Made by a program: the position numbers and the translations under genes | Shown: positions 21,801-35,500 of the stretch, one piece after another | How positions within the stretch are numbered: position 1 is the first letter of the stretch | Layout: every line of letters starts with the position of its first letter | The notes under the pieces: model-generated | Database searches by the model: none | What the model saw: only the letters and a program-made list of their open reading frames with translations | Told to the model about the DNA's origin: nothing | Source of the DNA: Luzula sylvatica | Taxonomy: Eukaryota > Streptophyta > Magnoliopsida > Poales > Juncaceae | Direction of reading: 5' to 3' | Length of the DNA stretch: 64,000 nt | Assembly: GCA_946800325.1 (NCBI GenBank) | Contig: OX326958.1 | Span: 68,197,264-68,261,263, forward strand

Positions 21801-23140
21801 CCAATTTTTATTTCGTACTCAAAATACTTCATAATTGAAGACTAACACACGTAAATTTCAATTTTTCAAACATTTCTTAAAAATAAAAAACTGAAGTCTA
21901 ACACCTTCAAAAAATTCAATTAATATATTTTTCTAAAAATTATTAAAATTTAAGTGTAACACAAGCCAAATAATCAATTTGCATGTCGTACTCAAAATAC
22001 TCCGTAATTGAGGACTAACACACACAAATTTCAACTTTTTCAAAACTCTCTTAAAAATGCAAAAATTGAAGTCTAACACCATCAAATTGTTCAATTAAGA
22101 TATTTTTTACAAAAATGTTAAAATTGAAGTGTAACACAAAAAAATACTGAATTTTCACGTCGTACTCAAAATACTCTATAATTGAAGACAAACACACTCA
22201 AATTTTGATTTTTTAATAAATTTCTTAAAAATGCACAAATAGAAGTTTCACGCCTTCAAAATATTAAATTATGGTATTTTTTAAAAACTCTTTAAATTTT
22301 AGAATAGCATAACCAACATACTGAATTTTCTTGTTGTACTCAAAATACTCAGTAATTGAAGACAAACACACACAAATTTCTATTTTTTTCAAAAATTTCT
22401 TAAAAATGAAAAAGCTGAAGTCTAACACTTACAAAAAATTCAATTAGGACAATTTTTTTAAAAATGTTAAATTTGAAGTGTAACACAACCAAAATAATTA
22501 ATTGCATGTCGTACTCAAAATTCTCCGTAATTGAAGACTAACACACACATTTCAATTTTTTCAAAAATTTCTTAAAATTGGAAAAACCGTAGTCTAACAC
22601 CTTCAAAAAATTCAATTACGAATTTTTTATAAAAAATGTTAAAATCGAAGGGTAACACAAGCAAAATACTCAATTTTCATGTTGTACTAAAAATACTGCG
22701 TATTTGAAGACGAACATACACAAATTTCAATTTTTTTCAAAACTCTGTTAAAAATGCAAAAATGAATTCTAAGACCTTCAAAAAATTCAATCCGGATATT
22801 TTTAATAAAATGTTAAAATTGAAGTGTAAAACATGAAAAGTACCCAATTTTCATTTCGTACTCAAAATACTTCATAATTGAAGACTAACACACGTAAATT
22901 TCAATTTTTCAAACATTTCTTAAAAATGAAAAACCTGAAGTCTAACACCTTCAAAAAATTCAATTAATATATTTTTGTAAAAATTGTTAAAATTTAAGTG
23001 TAACACAAGCAAAATAATCAATTTGTATGTCGTACTCAAAATACTCCGTAATTGAAGACTAACACACACAAATTTCAACTTTTTCAAAACTTTCTTAAAA
23101 ATGCAAAAACTAAAGTCTAACACCTTCGAAAAATTCAACG
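18900..23140 (+). repeat. Hexamer higher-order repeat, ~1,044 bp
   Basis: Marker variants recur at near-constant spacing. The TTTGCATGTCG variant is at 19,891, 20,932, 21,978 and (as TTTGTATGTCG) 23,022, with spacings of 1,041, 1,046 and 1,044. The ACCATCAAATTGTTC variant is at 19,991, 21,032 and 22,078. The intervening monomers follow the same order of variants, so six-monomer blocks were amplified as units. Outer limits are approximate. Confidence 0.85.
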
Positions 23141-23739
23141 AAGATATTTTTTTAAAAAATTGTTATAATTGAAGTGTAACACAAGCAAAGTACTTAATTT
23201 TCATGTCGTAATCAAAATACGCCATCACTGAAGACTGACACACATAAATTTCGATTTTTATTCAAATTTCTTAAAAATGCCCAAACAGAAGTCTAACACC
23301 TTCAAAAAATTCAATTATGATATTTTTTAAAAAAATTTTAAATTTTAGAATAGCACAACCAAAATAATCAATTTTCATGTCGTACTCAAAATTCTCCGTA
23401 ATTCAAGACTAACACACACAAATTTCAATTTTTTCAAAAATTTCCTTGAAAATGCAAAAGATGAAGTCTAACACCTTGAAACAGTTCAATGAAGATAATT
23501 TTATGAAAAATGTTAAATTTGAAGCGTAACACAAACAAAATATTCAATTTTCATGTCGTACTCAAAATACTCCGAAATTGAAGAGTAATACACACAAATT
23601 TCAATTTTTTCAAAAATTTCTTAAAATTGCAAAAATATAAGACTAACACCTTCAAAAAATTCAATAATGATTTTTTTAAAACTCTTAAAATTTTAGTTTA
23701 GCACAAGAAAAATACTCAATTTTCCTTTCGTACACAAAA

Positions 23740-26700
23740 TACTTATTAATTGAAGATAACAAAAACGAATTTCGATTTTTTAGAAACATTTCCTAAAAAT
23801 GCAAAAACGAAAGTCTAACACCTTCAAAAAATTCAATTATGATTTTTTTAAAACTCTTAAAATTTTAGTTTAGCACAAGAAAAATACTCAATTTTCCTGT
23901 CGTACACAAAATACTCAGTAATTAAAGACAAAACACACACATTTCAATTTTTTCAAAAATTTTCTTAAAAATGCAAAAGCTGAAGTCTAACACCTTGAAA
24001 CAGTTCAATGAAGATAATTTTTCTAAAAATGTTAAATTTGAAGCATAACACAAACAAAGTATTCAATTTTCCTGTCGTACTCAAAATACTCCGCAATTGA
24101 AGAGTAACACACACAAATTTCAATTTTTCAAAAAAATTCTAAAAATTTCAAAAACAGAAGTCCAACACCTTCAAAAAATTCAATTTGGATTTTTTTATTA
24201 TTTTTTTAAAAATTGTAGTGTAACACAAGATAAATACTCAATTTTCATGTCGTACTCAAAATACTCCATATTTGAAGATAACAAAAATGAATTTCGATTT
24301 CTTAAAAAAATTTCCTAAAAATGCAAAAACGAAAGTCTAACACCTTCAAAAAATACAATTATGATTTTTTTAAAACTCTTAAAATTTTAGTGTAGCACAA
24401 GAAAAATTCTCAATTTTCCTGTCGTACTCAAAATACTCAGTAATTAAAGATAAACCACACAAATTTCAATTTTTTCAAAAATTTTCTTAAAAATGAAAAT
24501 GATGAAGTCTAACACCTTGAAACAGTTCAATGAAGACAATTTTTTGAAAAATGTTAAATTTGAAGCGTAACACAAACAAAATATTCAATTTTCATGTCGT
24601 ACTCAAAATACTCCGTAATTGAAGAGTAACACACACAAATGTAAATGTTTTCAAAAAATTCTTAAAATTGCAAAAATATAAGACTAACACCTTAAAAAAA
24701 AATTCAATAATGATTTTTTTATAAAAAATTTAAAATTGTAGTTTAACTCAAGCAAAATACTCAATTTTCTTGTCGTACACAAAATACTCAGTAACTGAAG
24801 ACTAACACACACAAATTTCAATTTTTTGAAAAAATTATTAAAAATTCAAAAGCGGAAGTCTAACACCTTCAAAAAATTCAATTAAGATAATTTTTTTTAA
24901 ATGTTAAATTTGAAGCGTAACGCAAACAAAATATTCAATTTTCATGTCGTACTCAAAATACTCCGTAATTCAAGAGTAACACACACAAATTTCAATTTTT
25001 TCAAATAATTCTAAAAATTGCAAAAACAGAAGTCCAACATGTTAAAAAAATTCAATTATGATTTTTTTATAATTTTTTTTAAAATTGTAGTGTAACACAA
25101 GCAAAATACTCAATTTTCATGTCGTACTCAAAATACTCCATAATTGAAGATAACAAAAACGAATTTCGATTTTTTAAAAAAATTTCCTAAAAATGCAAAA
25201 AATGAAAGTCTAACACCTTCAAAAAATTCAATTATGATTTTTTTAAAACTCTTAAAATTTTAGTATAGCACAAGAAAAATACTCAATTTTCCCGTTGTAC
25301 TCAAAATACTCAGTAATTAAAGACAAAACACACAAATTTCGATTTTTTCAAAAATTTTCTTAAAAATGCAAAAGCTGAAGTCTAACACCTTGAAACAGTT
25401 CAATGAAGATAAATTTTTTAAAAATGTTAACTTTGAAGCGTAACACAAACAAAATATTCAATTTTCATGTCGTACTCAAAATACTCCGTAATTGAAGAGT
25501 AACACACACAAATTTCAATTTTTTCAAAAATTTCTTAAAATTACAAAAATAGAAGACTAACCTTCAAAAAATTCAATTATGATTTTTTTATAAAAATTTT
25601 TAAAATTGTAGTTTAACTCAAGAAAAATACTTAATTTTCTTGTCGTACACAAAATACTCAGTAACTGGAGACTAACACACACAAATTTAATTTTTTTGAA
25701 AAATTTCTTAAAAATCCCAAAGCTGAAGTCTAACACCTTCAAAAAAATTCAATTAAGATAATTTTTTTTAAATGTTAAATTTGAAGCGTAACACAAACAA
25801 AATATTCAATTTTCATGTCGTACTCAGAATACTCCGTAATTGAAGAGTAACACAAACAAATTTCAATTTTTTAAAAAATTTCTAAAAATTGCAAAAACAC
25901 AAGTCCAACACCTTCAAAAAATTCAATTATGATTTTTTTATAATATTTTTTAAAATTGTAGTGTAACACAAGCAAAATACTCAATTTTAATGTCGTACTC
26001 AAAATATTCCATAATTGAAGATAACAAAAACGAAATTCAATTTTTTAAAAAAATTTCCTAAAAATGCAAAAAATGAAAGTCTAACACCTTCAAAAAATTC
26101 AATTATTATTTTTTTAAAACTCTTAAAATTTTAGTATAGCACAAGAAAAATTCTCAATTTTCCTGTCGTACTCAAAATACTCAGTAATTAAACACAAAAC
26201 ACACAAACTTCAATTTTTTCAAAAATTTTCTTAAAAATGCAAAAGCTGAAGTATTACACCTTGAAACAGTTCAATGAAGATAAATTTTTTAAAAATGTTA
26301 AATTTGAAGCGTAACACAAACAAAATATTCAATTTTCAAGTCGTACTCAAAATACTCCGTAATTGAAGAGTAACACACACAAATTTCAATTTTTTCAAAA
26401 ATTTCTTAAAATTGCAAAAATATAAGACTAACACCTTCAAAAAATTCAATAATGATTCTTTTATAAAAAATTTTAAAATTGTAGTTTAACTCAAGCAAAA
26501 TACTCAATTTTCTTGTCGTACACAAAATACTCAGTAACTGAAGACTAACACACACAAATTTAAATTTTTTGAAAAATTTCATGAAAATGCAAAAGCTGAA
26601 GTCTAACACCTTCAAAAAATTCAATTAAGATAATATTTTTTAAATGTTAAATTTGAAGCGTAACACAAACAAAATATTCAATTTTCATGTCGTACTCAAA

Positions 26701-29120
26701 ATAGTCCGTAATTGAAGAGTAACACACACAAATTTCAATTTTTTCAAAAATTTCTTAAAATAGCTAAAATAGAAGTCCAACACCTTCAAAAAATGGAATT
26801 AATTCAGTCGTACTCAAAATACTCCACAATTGAAGATAACGAAAACGAATATCGATTTTTTAAAAACAAAATTCATAAAAATGCAAAAACGAAATTCTAA
26901 CACCTTCAAAAAATTCAATTATGATTTTTTAAAACTCTTAAAATTTTAGTATAGACCAAGAAAAATACTCAATTTTCCAGTCGTACTCAAAATACTCAGT
27001 AATTAAAGACAAACCACACAAATTTCAATTTTTTTCAAAACTTTCTTAAAAATGCAAAAACTGAAGTAAATACCTTCAATTAATTCAATTCAGATATTTT
27101 TTAATAAAATGTTAAAATTGAAGTGTAACACAAGAAAAATACCCATTATTCATTTCGTATTCAAAATACTTCATAATTGAAGACCAACACGCATAAATTT
27201 CAATTCTTCGAACATTTTTTATCAATGCAAAAACTGAAGTCTAACACCTTCAAAAAATTCCATTAATATATTTTTATAAAAATTGTTAAAATTGAAGTGT
27301 AACACAAACAAAATAATCAATTTGAATGTTGTACTCAAAATATTCCGTAATTGAAGACTAACACACACAAATTTCAACTTTTTCAAAGCTTTCTTAAAAA
27401 TGTAAAAACTGAAGTCTAACACCTTCAAAAAATTCAGTTAAGATATTTAAAAAAAAAATGTTGAAATGGAAGTGTAACACAAGCAAAATACTCAATTTTC
27501 ATGTCGTACTCAAAATACTTCATAATTGAGGACTAACAAAATCGAATTTCGATTTTCTCAAAAATTTCCTAAAAATGCAAAAACGAAAGTCTAACACCAT
27601 AAAAAAATTCAATTATGATATTTTTTAAAACTCTTAAAATTTTAGTATAGCACAAGCAAAGTACTCAATTTTCCTGTCGTACTCAAAATACTCGGTAATT
27701 GAAGACTATAACACATATTTCAAAATTTTCAAAATATTTCTTAAAAATACAAAATCTGAAGTCTAACACCTTAAAAAAATTCAATTAAGATAATTTTTTT
27801 TAAATGTTAAATTTGAAGCGTAACACATACAAAATATTCAATTTTCATGTCGTACTCACAATACTCCGTAATTGAAGAGTAACACACACAAATTTCAATT
27901 TTTTAAAAAATTGCTTAAAATTGCGAAAACAGAAGTCCAACACCTTCGAAAAATTGAATTATAATTTTGTTTTAAATTTTTTTAAAATTGTAGTGTAAAA
28001 CAAGTAAAAATTCTCAATTTTCATGTCGTACTCACAATACTCCGTAATTGAAGAGTAACACCCACAAATTTCATTTTTTTCAAAAATTTCTTAAAATTAC
28101 TAAACCAGAAGTCCGACACCTTCAAAAAATTCAATTATCATTTTTTTTATAAATTTTTTTAAAATTGTTGTGTAACACAAGCAAAATACTCAATTTTCAT
28201 GTCGTACTCAAAATACTCCATAATTGAAGATAACAAAAACGAATTTCGATTTTTTAAAAATAAATTCCTAAAAATGCAAAAACGAAAGTCTAACACCTTC
28301 AAAAAATTCAATTATGATTTTTTTAAAACTCTTAAAATTTTAGTATAGCACAAGAACAATTTTCAATTTTCCTGTTGTACTCAAAATACTCAGTAATTAA
28401 AGACAAAACACACAAATTTCAATTTTTTCAAAAATTTTCATAAAAATGCAAAAGCTGAAGTCTAACACCTTGAAACAGTTCAATGAAGATAATTTTTTTA
28501 AAAATGTTAAATTTGGAGCGTAACACAAACAAAATATTAAATTTTCATGTCGTACTCAAAAAATTCCGTAATTGAAGAGTAACACACACAAATTTCAATT
28601 TTTTCATAAATTTATTAAAATTGCAAAAATATAAGACTAACACCTTCAAAAAATTCAATAATGATTTTTTTATAAAAAATTTTAAAATTGTAGTTTAACT
28701 CATGCAAAATACTCAATTTTCTTGTCGTACACAAAATACTCAGTAACTGAAGACTAACACACAGAAATTTCAATTTCTTGATAAATTTCTTAAAAATGCA
28801 AAAGCTGAAGTCAAACACCTTCAAAAAATTCAATTAAGATAATTTTTTTTAAATGTTAAATTTGAAGCGTAACACAAACAAAATATTCAATTTTCATGTC
28901 GTACTCAAAATACTCCGTAATTGAAGAGTAACGCACAAAAATTTCTAAAAATTGCAAAAACAGAAGTCCAATACCTTCAAAAAATTCAATTATGATTTTT
29001 TTATAATTCTTTTTAAAATCGTAGTGTAACACAAGCAAAATACTCAATTTTCATGTCGTACTCAAAATAATCCTCAATTGAAGATAACAAAAACGAATTT
29101 TGATTTTTTAAAAAAATTTC
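23740..29120 (+). repeat. Region with pentamer-like higher-order period, ~870 bp
   Basis: A distinctive monomer with GATAACAAAAACGAATTTCG in place of the normal CACACAC box recurs at about 23,750, 24,280, 25,141, 26,012, 26,827, 28,221 and 29,074. The clearest interval is 871 bp, or five monomers. Others are 815 bp (a deletion at 26,800), about 853 bp and irregular. The order is partly scrambled. Confidence 0.65.
26790..26812 (+). other. Internally deleted satellite monomer
   Basis: After the CACCTTCAAAAAATGG box the sequence jumps straight to CAGTCGTACTC. The TTAAATTTGAAGCGTAACAC part (about 60 bp) is missing. This explains the 815-bp instead of ~871-bp spacing across this point. Confidence 0.75.
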
Positions 29121-29458
29121 CTAAAAATGCATAAACGAAAGTCTAACACCTTCAAAAAATTTAATTATTATTTTTTTAAAACTCTTAAAATTTTAGTATA
29201 GCACAAGAGAAATTCTGAATTATCCGGTGGTACTCAAAATGCTCAGTAATTAAAGACAAAACACACAAATTTCAATTTTTTCCAAAATTTTCTTAAAAAT
29301 GCAAAAGCTGAAGTCTAACACCTTGAAACAGTTCAATGAAGATAATTTTTTTTAAAATGTTAAATTTGAAGCATAACACAAACAAAATATTCAATTTTCA
29401 TGTCGTACTCAAAATACTCCGTAATTGAAGAGTAACACACACAAATTTCAATTTTTTC

Positions 29459-32400
29459 ATTTGTTTTTCAACTTTTTTGAACAAACAAATTGGAAATTCG
29501 TATGTGTTAGTCTTCCATTTTGGGGTTTTTTTGAAGAAGACATGAAAATTAAATATTTTTTCATTTTGGACATCAATTTTGAAATTTATTACTAAAATAT
29601 GATAATTGATATTTTTAAAGGTGTTAGACATCACTTTTTGCATTTTTTTCAACTTTTTTGAATAAAAAAACTAGAAATTTGTATGTGTTAGGCTTCCATT
29701 TTTGAGTTTTTTTTTTTGTAGAAAACATGAAAATTATATATTTTGGCATTTTATATATCAATTTTAACATTTATTACTAAAATATGATAATTAATATTTT
29801 TGAAGGTTTTAGACTTATCTTTTTGCATTTGTTTTTAACTTTTTTGAACAAAAAAACTAGAAATTCGTATGTGTTAGTCTTCCATTTTTGAGTTTTGTTG
29901 GAGAAAACATGAAAATGAAATATTTTTCACTGTCGACATCAAATTTGGCATTTATTATAAAAATATGATAATTCATATTTTTGAAGGTGTTAGACTTCAC
30001 TTTTGCATTTTTTCAACTTTTTTGAACAAAAAAACTAGAAATTCGTATGTGTTAGTTTTCCATTTTTGAGTTTTGTTTGGAGAAAACATGAAAATAATAA
30101 ATTTTTTCATTTTTTATATAAATTTTAGCATTTATTACTAAAATATGATAATTGATATTTTTGAAGGAGTTAGACTTCACTATTTGCATTTCAACTTTTT
30201 GGACCAAAAAAACTAGAAATGAGTATGTGTTGGTCTTCCATTTCTTAGTTTTTTTTGGAGAAAACATGAAAATTAATTATTTTTTCACTTTCGACATCAA
30301 TTTTGGCATTTATTAGAAAAATATGGTAATTGATATTTTTGAAGGTGTTAGACTTCACTTGTTGCATTTTTTTCAACTTTTTTGAACAAAAAAACTACAA
30401 ATTCGTATGTGTTAGTCTTCCATTTTTGAGATTTTTTTGAGAAAACATGAAACTGAAATATTTTTTCACTTTCGACATCAATTTTGGAATTTGTTAGAAA
30501 AATATGATAATTCAAATTTTTGAAGGCGTCTCACTTCACTTTTTGCATTCTTTTCAACTTTCGTTGAACAAAAAAACAAGCAATTTGTATGTGTTAGTCT
30601 TCCATTTTGGGGTTTTTTGGAAGAAGACATGAAAATTAAATATTTTTCATTTTGGACATAATTTTTGACATTTATTACTAAAATATAATATTTGATATTT
30701 TTGAAGGTTTTAGACTTCACTTTTTGCATTATTTTGTCCTTTTTTGAACAAAAAAACTAGAAAATTTGTATGTCTTAGTTTTCCATTTTTGGGTTTTTTT
30801 GGACAAAACATGAAAATGAAATATTATTCCACTTTGCACATAAATTTTTGAATTTATTACAAAAATATTAAAATTCATATTTTTGAAGGTGTTAGACTTC
30901 ACTTTTTGCATTTTTTTCATCTTTTTTGAACAAAAAAACTAGAAATTAGTATGTGTTAGTCTTCCATTTTGAGGTTTGTTTTAAGAAAACATGAAAATTA
31001 AATATTTTTTCATTTTGGACATCAACTTTGGCATTTATTACTAAAAACTGATAATTGATATTTTTGAAAGTGTGAGACTTCACTTTTTGCATATTTTTCA
31101 ACTTTTTTGAATAAAAAAACTATCAAATTTGTATGACTTAATCTTCCATTTTTGAGTTTTTTTGGAGAAAACATGAAAATTAAATATTATTTCACTTTCC
31201 ACATCATTTGTGCATTTATTACAAAAATATGGAAATTCATATTTTTTAAGGTGTTAGACTTCATTTTTTGCATTTGTTTTCAAATTTTTTGAACATCAAT
31301 TTGAAGAAAACATGAACATTAATTATTTTCTGGTTTTTTTTGAAGAAAACATGAACATTAATTATTTTTTCATTTTGAACATAAATTTTGGCATTTTTTA
31401 CTAAAATATGATAATTGATATTTTTGAAGGTGTTAGACTTCACTTTTTGCTTTTTTTTTTTTTAACTTTTTTGAACAAAAAAACTAGAAATTAGTATTTG
31501 TTAGTCTTCCATTTTTTTAGTTTTTTTTGGACAAAACATGAAAATTAAATATTTTTTCATTTTATATTTTTATTTTGGTACTTATTACTAAAATATGACA
31601 ATTGATATTTTTGAAGGTGTTATACTTCACTTTTTTCATTTTTTTCAGCTTTTTTGAATAAAAAAACTAGAAATTCGTATGTGTTGGTCTTCTATTTTTG
31701 AGTTTTTTTGGAGAAAACATGAAAATGAAATATTTGTTCTCTTTCGACATCAATATTGGCATTTATTAGAAAAATATGATAATTGATATTTTTGAAGGTC
31801 TTAGACTTCACTTTTTGCATTTGTTTTGCAACTTTTTTGAACAAACAATTTAGAAATTCGTATTTGTCGGTCTTCCATTTTGGGATTATTTTTTAAGAAG
31901 ACATGAAAAGTAAATATTTTTTCATTTTGGGCATCAATTTTGAAATTTATTACTAAAATATGATAATTGATATTTTTGAAGGTGTTTGACTTCGCTTTTT
32001 GCATTTCTTTCAACTTTTTTGAATACAAAAAGTAGAAATTTGTATCTGTTAGGCTTCCATTTCTGAGTTTTTTTTGTAGAAAACATGAAAATTATATATT
32101 TTTGCATTTTATATATCAATTTTAGCATTTATTACTAAAATATTATAATTCATATTTTTGAAGGTGTTAGACTTCTCTTTTTGCATTTTTTTCAACTTTT
32201 TTGAACAACAAAACTAGAAATTCGTATGTGTTAGTCTTCCGTTTTTGAGTTTTGTTTGAGAAAACAAGATAATGAAATATTTTTTCATTTTATATATCAA
32301 TTTTTTCATTTTTTACTAAAATATGATAATTGATATTTTGGAAGGTGTTAGACTTAACTTTATGCATTTTTGTAACCTTTTTCGAACAAAAACACTAGAA

Positions 32401-32557
32401 ATTCGTTTGTGTTGGTCTTGCATTGTTGAGTTTTTTTGGAGAAAAGATGAAAATTAATTTTTATCACTTTCGACATCAAAAAATTTAAAAAAAATTCGTT
32501 TTAAATATTAATTTTGGAATTTATTACTAAGATATGATAATTGTAATTTTTGAAGGT
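29459..32557 (-). repeat. Inverted block of a distinct ~180-bp satellite subfamily
   Basis: About 17 monomers run in the opposite orientation. The plus strand shows GTGTTAGACTTCAC, TTTTTGCAT, CTAGAAATTCGTATGTGTTAG and GAAAACATGAAAAT, which are reverse complements of the standard boxes. Spacing of the GTGTTAGACTTC box is 178-185 bp (29,621; 29,806; 29,987; 30,167; 30,345). Private features on the satellite-sense strand are CATACGAATTTCTAG, a TTTTTTTGTTCAAAAAAG-like run, ATGTTTTC instead of ATGTCGTACTC, and AAAAATGGAAGAC. The block is therefore a separate subfamily, not just flipped copies of its neighbours. Confidence 0.92.
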
Positions 32558-32572
32558 GTTAACCTTCAAAAA
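32547..32572. repeat. Palindromic inversion junction
   Basis: TTTTTGAAGGT, then GTTA, then ACCTTCAAAAA: a perfect 11-bp inverted repeat with a 4-base spacer exactly where orientation switches back to plus. Both arms come from the same satellite box (CACCTTCAAAAA) in opposite orientations. Confidence 0.9.
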
Positions 32573-35500
32573 ATTCAATGAATATATTTTTTAATAAAAT
32601 GTTAAAATTGAGGTGCAACACAAACAAAATACTAATTTTTCATTTCGTACTCAAAATACTTCATAATTGAAGACTAACACACATAAATTTCAATTTTTCA
32701 AACATTTCTTAACAATGCAAAAACTGAGGTCTAACACCTTAAAAAAATTCAATGAATATATTTTTATAAAAATTGTTAAAATTTAAGTGTAACACAAACA
32801 AAATAATCAATTTGCATGTCGTACTCAAAATATTCCGTAATTGAAGACTAACACACACAAATTTCTACTTTTTCAAAACTTTCTTAAAAATGTAAAACTG
32901 AAGTCCAACACCTTCAAAAAATACAGTTAAGATATTTTTTAAAAAAATGTTAAAATTAAAGTGTAACACAAGCAAAATACTCAATTTTCATGTCGTACTC
33001 AAAATACTCCATAATTGAAAACTAACAAAAATGAATTTCGATTTTTTAAAAAATGTCCTAAAAATGCAAAAATGAAAGTCTAACACCTTCAAAAATTTCC
33101 ATTATGATATTTTTTTAAAACTCTTAAAATTTTAGTATAGCACAAGCAAAACACCCAATTTGCCTGTCGTCCTCAAAATAATCAGTAATTGAAGACTAAC
33201 ACAGACAAATTTCAATTTTTTCAAATAATTTCTTAAAAATGCATAAGCTGAAGTCTAACACCTTCAAAAAGTTCAATAAAGATAATTTTTTTTTAAAATG
33301 TTAAATTTGAAGCGTAACAGAAACAAAATATTCAATTTTCATGTCGTACTTAAAATACTCCGTAATTGAAGAGTAAGACACACAAATTTCAATTTTTGCA
33401 AAAAATTTCTTAAAATTGCAAAAAAAGAAGGCCGACACCTTCAAAAATTTCAATTATGCTTTTTTTATAAATTTTTTTAAAATTTTAGTGTAACACTAGA
33501 AAAATACTCAATTTTCATGCCGGACTCAAAATACTGCGTAATTGAAGACTAACACACACACAAATTTTAATTTTTTTCAAAACTTTCTTAAAAATGCAAA
33601 AACTGAAGTCTAAAACCTTGAAAAAATTCAATTCATATATTTTTTAATAAAATGTTAAAATTGAGGTGTAGCACAAGCAAAATACCCATATTTCATTTCG
33701 TACTCAAAATGCTTCGTAATTGAAGACAAACACACATAAATTTCAATTTTTCAAACATTTCTTAACAATGCAAAAATTGAGGTCTAACACCTTCAAAAAA
33801 TTCAATTAATATATTTTTATAAAAATTGTTAAAATTTAAGTGTAACACAAACAAAATAATCAATTTGCATGACGTACTCAAAATATTCCGTAATTGAAGA
33901 CTAACACACACAAATTTCAACTTTTTTAAAACTTTCTTAAAAATGTAAAACTGAAGTCCAACACCTTCAAAAAATTCAGTTAAGATATTTTTTTAAAAAA
34001 AGTTAAAATTGAAGTGTAACACAAGAAAAATACTCAATTTTCATGTCGTACTCAAAATACTCCGTAATTGAAGAGTAACACACACAAATTTCAATTTTTT
34101 CAAAAATTTCTTAAAATTTGCAAAAACAGAAGGCCAACACCTTCAAAAATTTCAATTATGCTTTTTTTATAAATTTTTTTAAAATTGTAGTGTAGCACCA
34201 GCAAAATACTCAATTTTCGTGTGGGACTCAAAATACTGCGTAAGTGAAGACTAACACACACACAAATTTTAATTTATTTCAAAACTTTCTTAAAAATGCA
34301 AAAACTGAAGTCTAATACCTTGAAAAAATTCAATGCATATATTTTTTAATAAAATGTTAAAATTGAGGTGTAGCACAAGCAAAATACCCATTTTTCATTT
34401 CGTACTCAAAATGCTTCGTAATTGAAGACTAACACACATAAATTTCAATTTTTCAAACATTTCTTAACAATGCAAAAATTGAGGTCTAACACCTTCAAAA
34501 AATTCAATTAATATATTTTTATAAAAATTGTTAAAATTTAAGTGTAACACAAACAAAATAATCAATTTGCATGACGTACTCAAAATATTCCGTAATTGAA
34601 GACTAACACACACAAATTTCAACTTTTTCAAAACTTTCTTAAAAATGTAAAACTGAAGTCCAACACCTTCAAAAAATTCAGTTAGGATATTTTTAAAAAA
34701 AAAGTTAAAATTGAAGTGTAACACAAGAAAAATACTCAATTTTCATGTCGTACCCAAAATACTCCGTAATTGAAGAGTAACACACACAAATTTCAATTTT
34801 TTCAAAAATTTCTTAAAATTGCAAAAACAGAAGGCCAACACCTTCAAAAATTTCAATTATGCTTTTTTTATAAATTTTTTTTAAAATTGTAGTGTAACAC
34901 CAGCAAAATACTCAATTTTCATGTCGGACTCAAAATACTGCGTAAATGAAGACTAACACACACAAATTTCAATTTTTTTCAAAACATTCTTAAAAATGCA
35001 AAATCTGAAGTCTAATACCTTCTAAAAATTCAATTCATATATTTTTTAATGAAATGTTAAAATTGAGGTGTAACACAAGCAAAATACCCATTTGTCATTT
35101 CATACTCAAAATACTTCATAATTGAAGACTAACACACATAAATTTCAATTTTTCAAACATTTCTTCACAATGCAAAAACTGAAGTCTAACACATCCAAAA
35201 CACTCAATTAATATATTTTTATAAAAATTGTTCAAATTTAAGTGTAACATAAACAAAATAATCAATTTGCATGTCGTACTCAAAATATTCTGTAATTGAA
35301 GACTAACACACACAAATTTCAACTTTTTCAAAACTTTCTTAAAAATGTAAAACTGAAGTCCAACACGTTCAAAAAATTCAGTTAAGATATTTAAAAAAAA
35401 GAAGTTAAAATTGAAGTGTAAAACAAGCAAAATACTCAATTTTCATGTCGTACTCAAAATACTCCATAATTGAAGACTAACAAAAACGAATTTCAATTTT

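Larger units (their letters stand above)
14221..29458 (+). repeat. Satellite array, subfamily 1 (left block, ~175-bp monomer)
   Basis: About 87 head-to-tail monomers of 174-176 bp. Spacing between equivalent boxes is 174 and 176 around 22,873-23,223. Conserved boxes in order are GAAGACTAACACACACAAAT, a T/A-rich run, TTAAAAATGCAAAAAC, GAAGTCTAACACCTTC, AATTCAATTA, TTAAAATTGAAGTGTAACAC, CAATTTTCATGTCGTACTC and AAAATACTCCGTAATTG. AT content is very high, with A- and T-tracts throughout. Monomers are diverged from each other, most at the left edge. Minus-strand frames of 60-93 codons recur (with words like KLKFVCVSLQLRSIL) but are repeat artefacts. The repeat belongs to the size class of plant centromeric satellites. 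Its function is unknown. Confidence 0.95.

Noticed and set aside
32470..32512. Small insertion (AAATTTAAAAAAAATTCG...) in the last inverted monomer as a separate element
   Set aside because: It is only about 30 bp, AT-rich, without terminal repeats. It is more likely filler or local slippage near the inversion junction.
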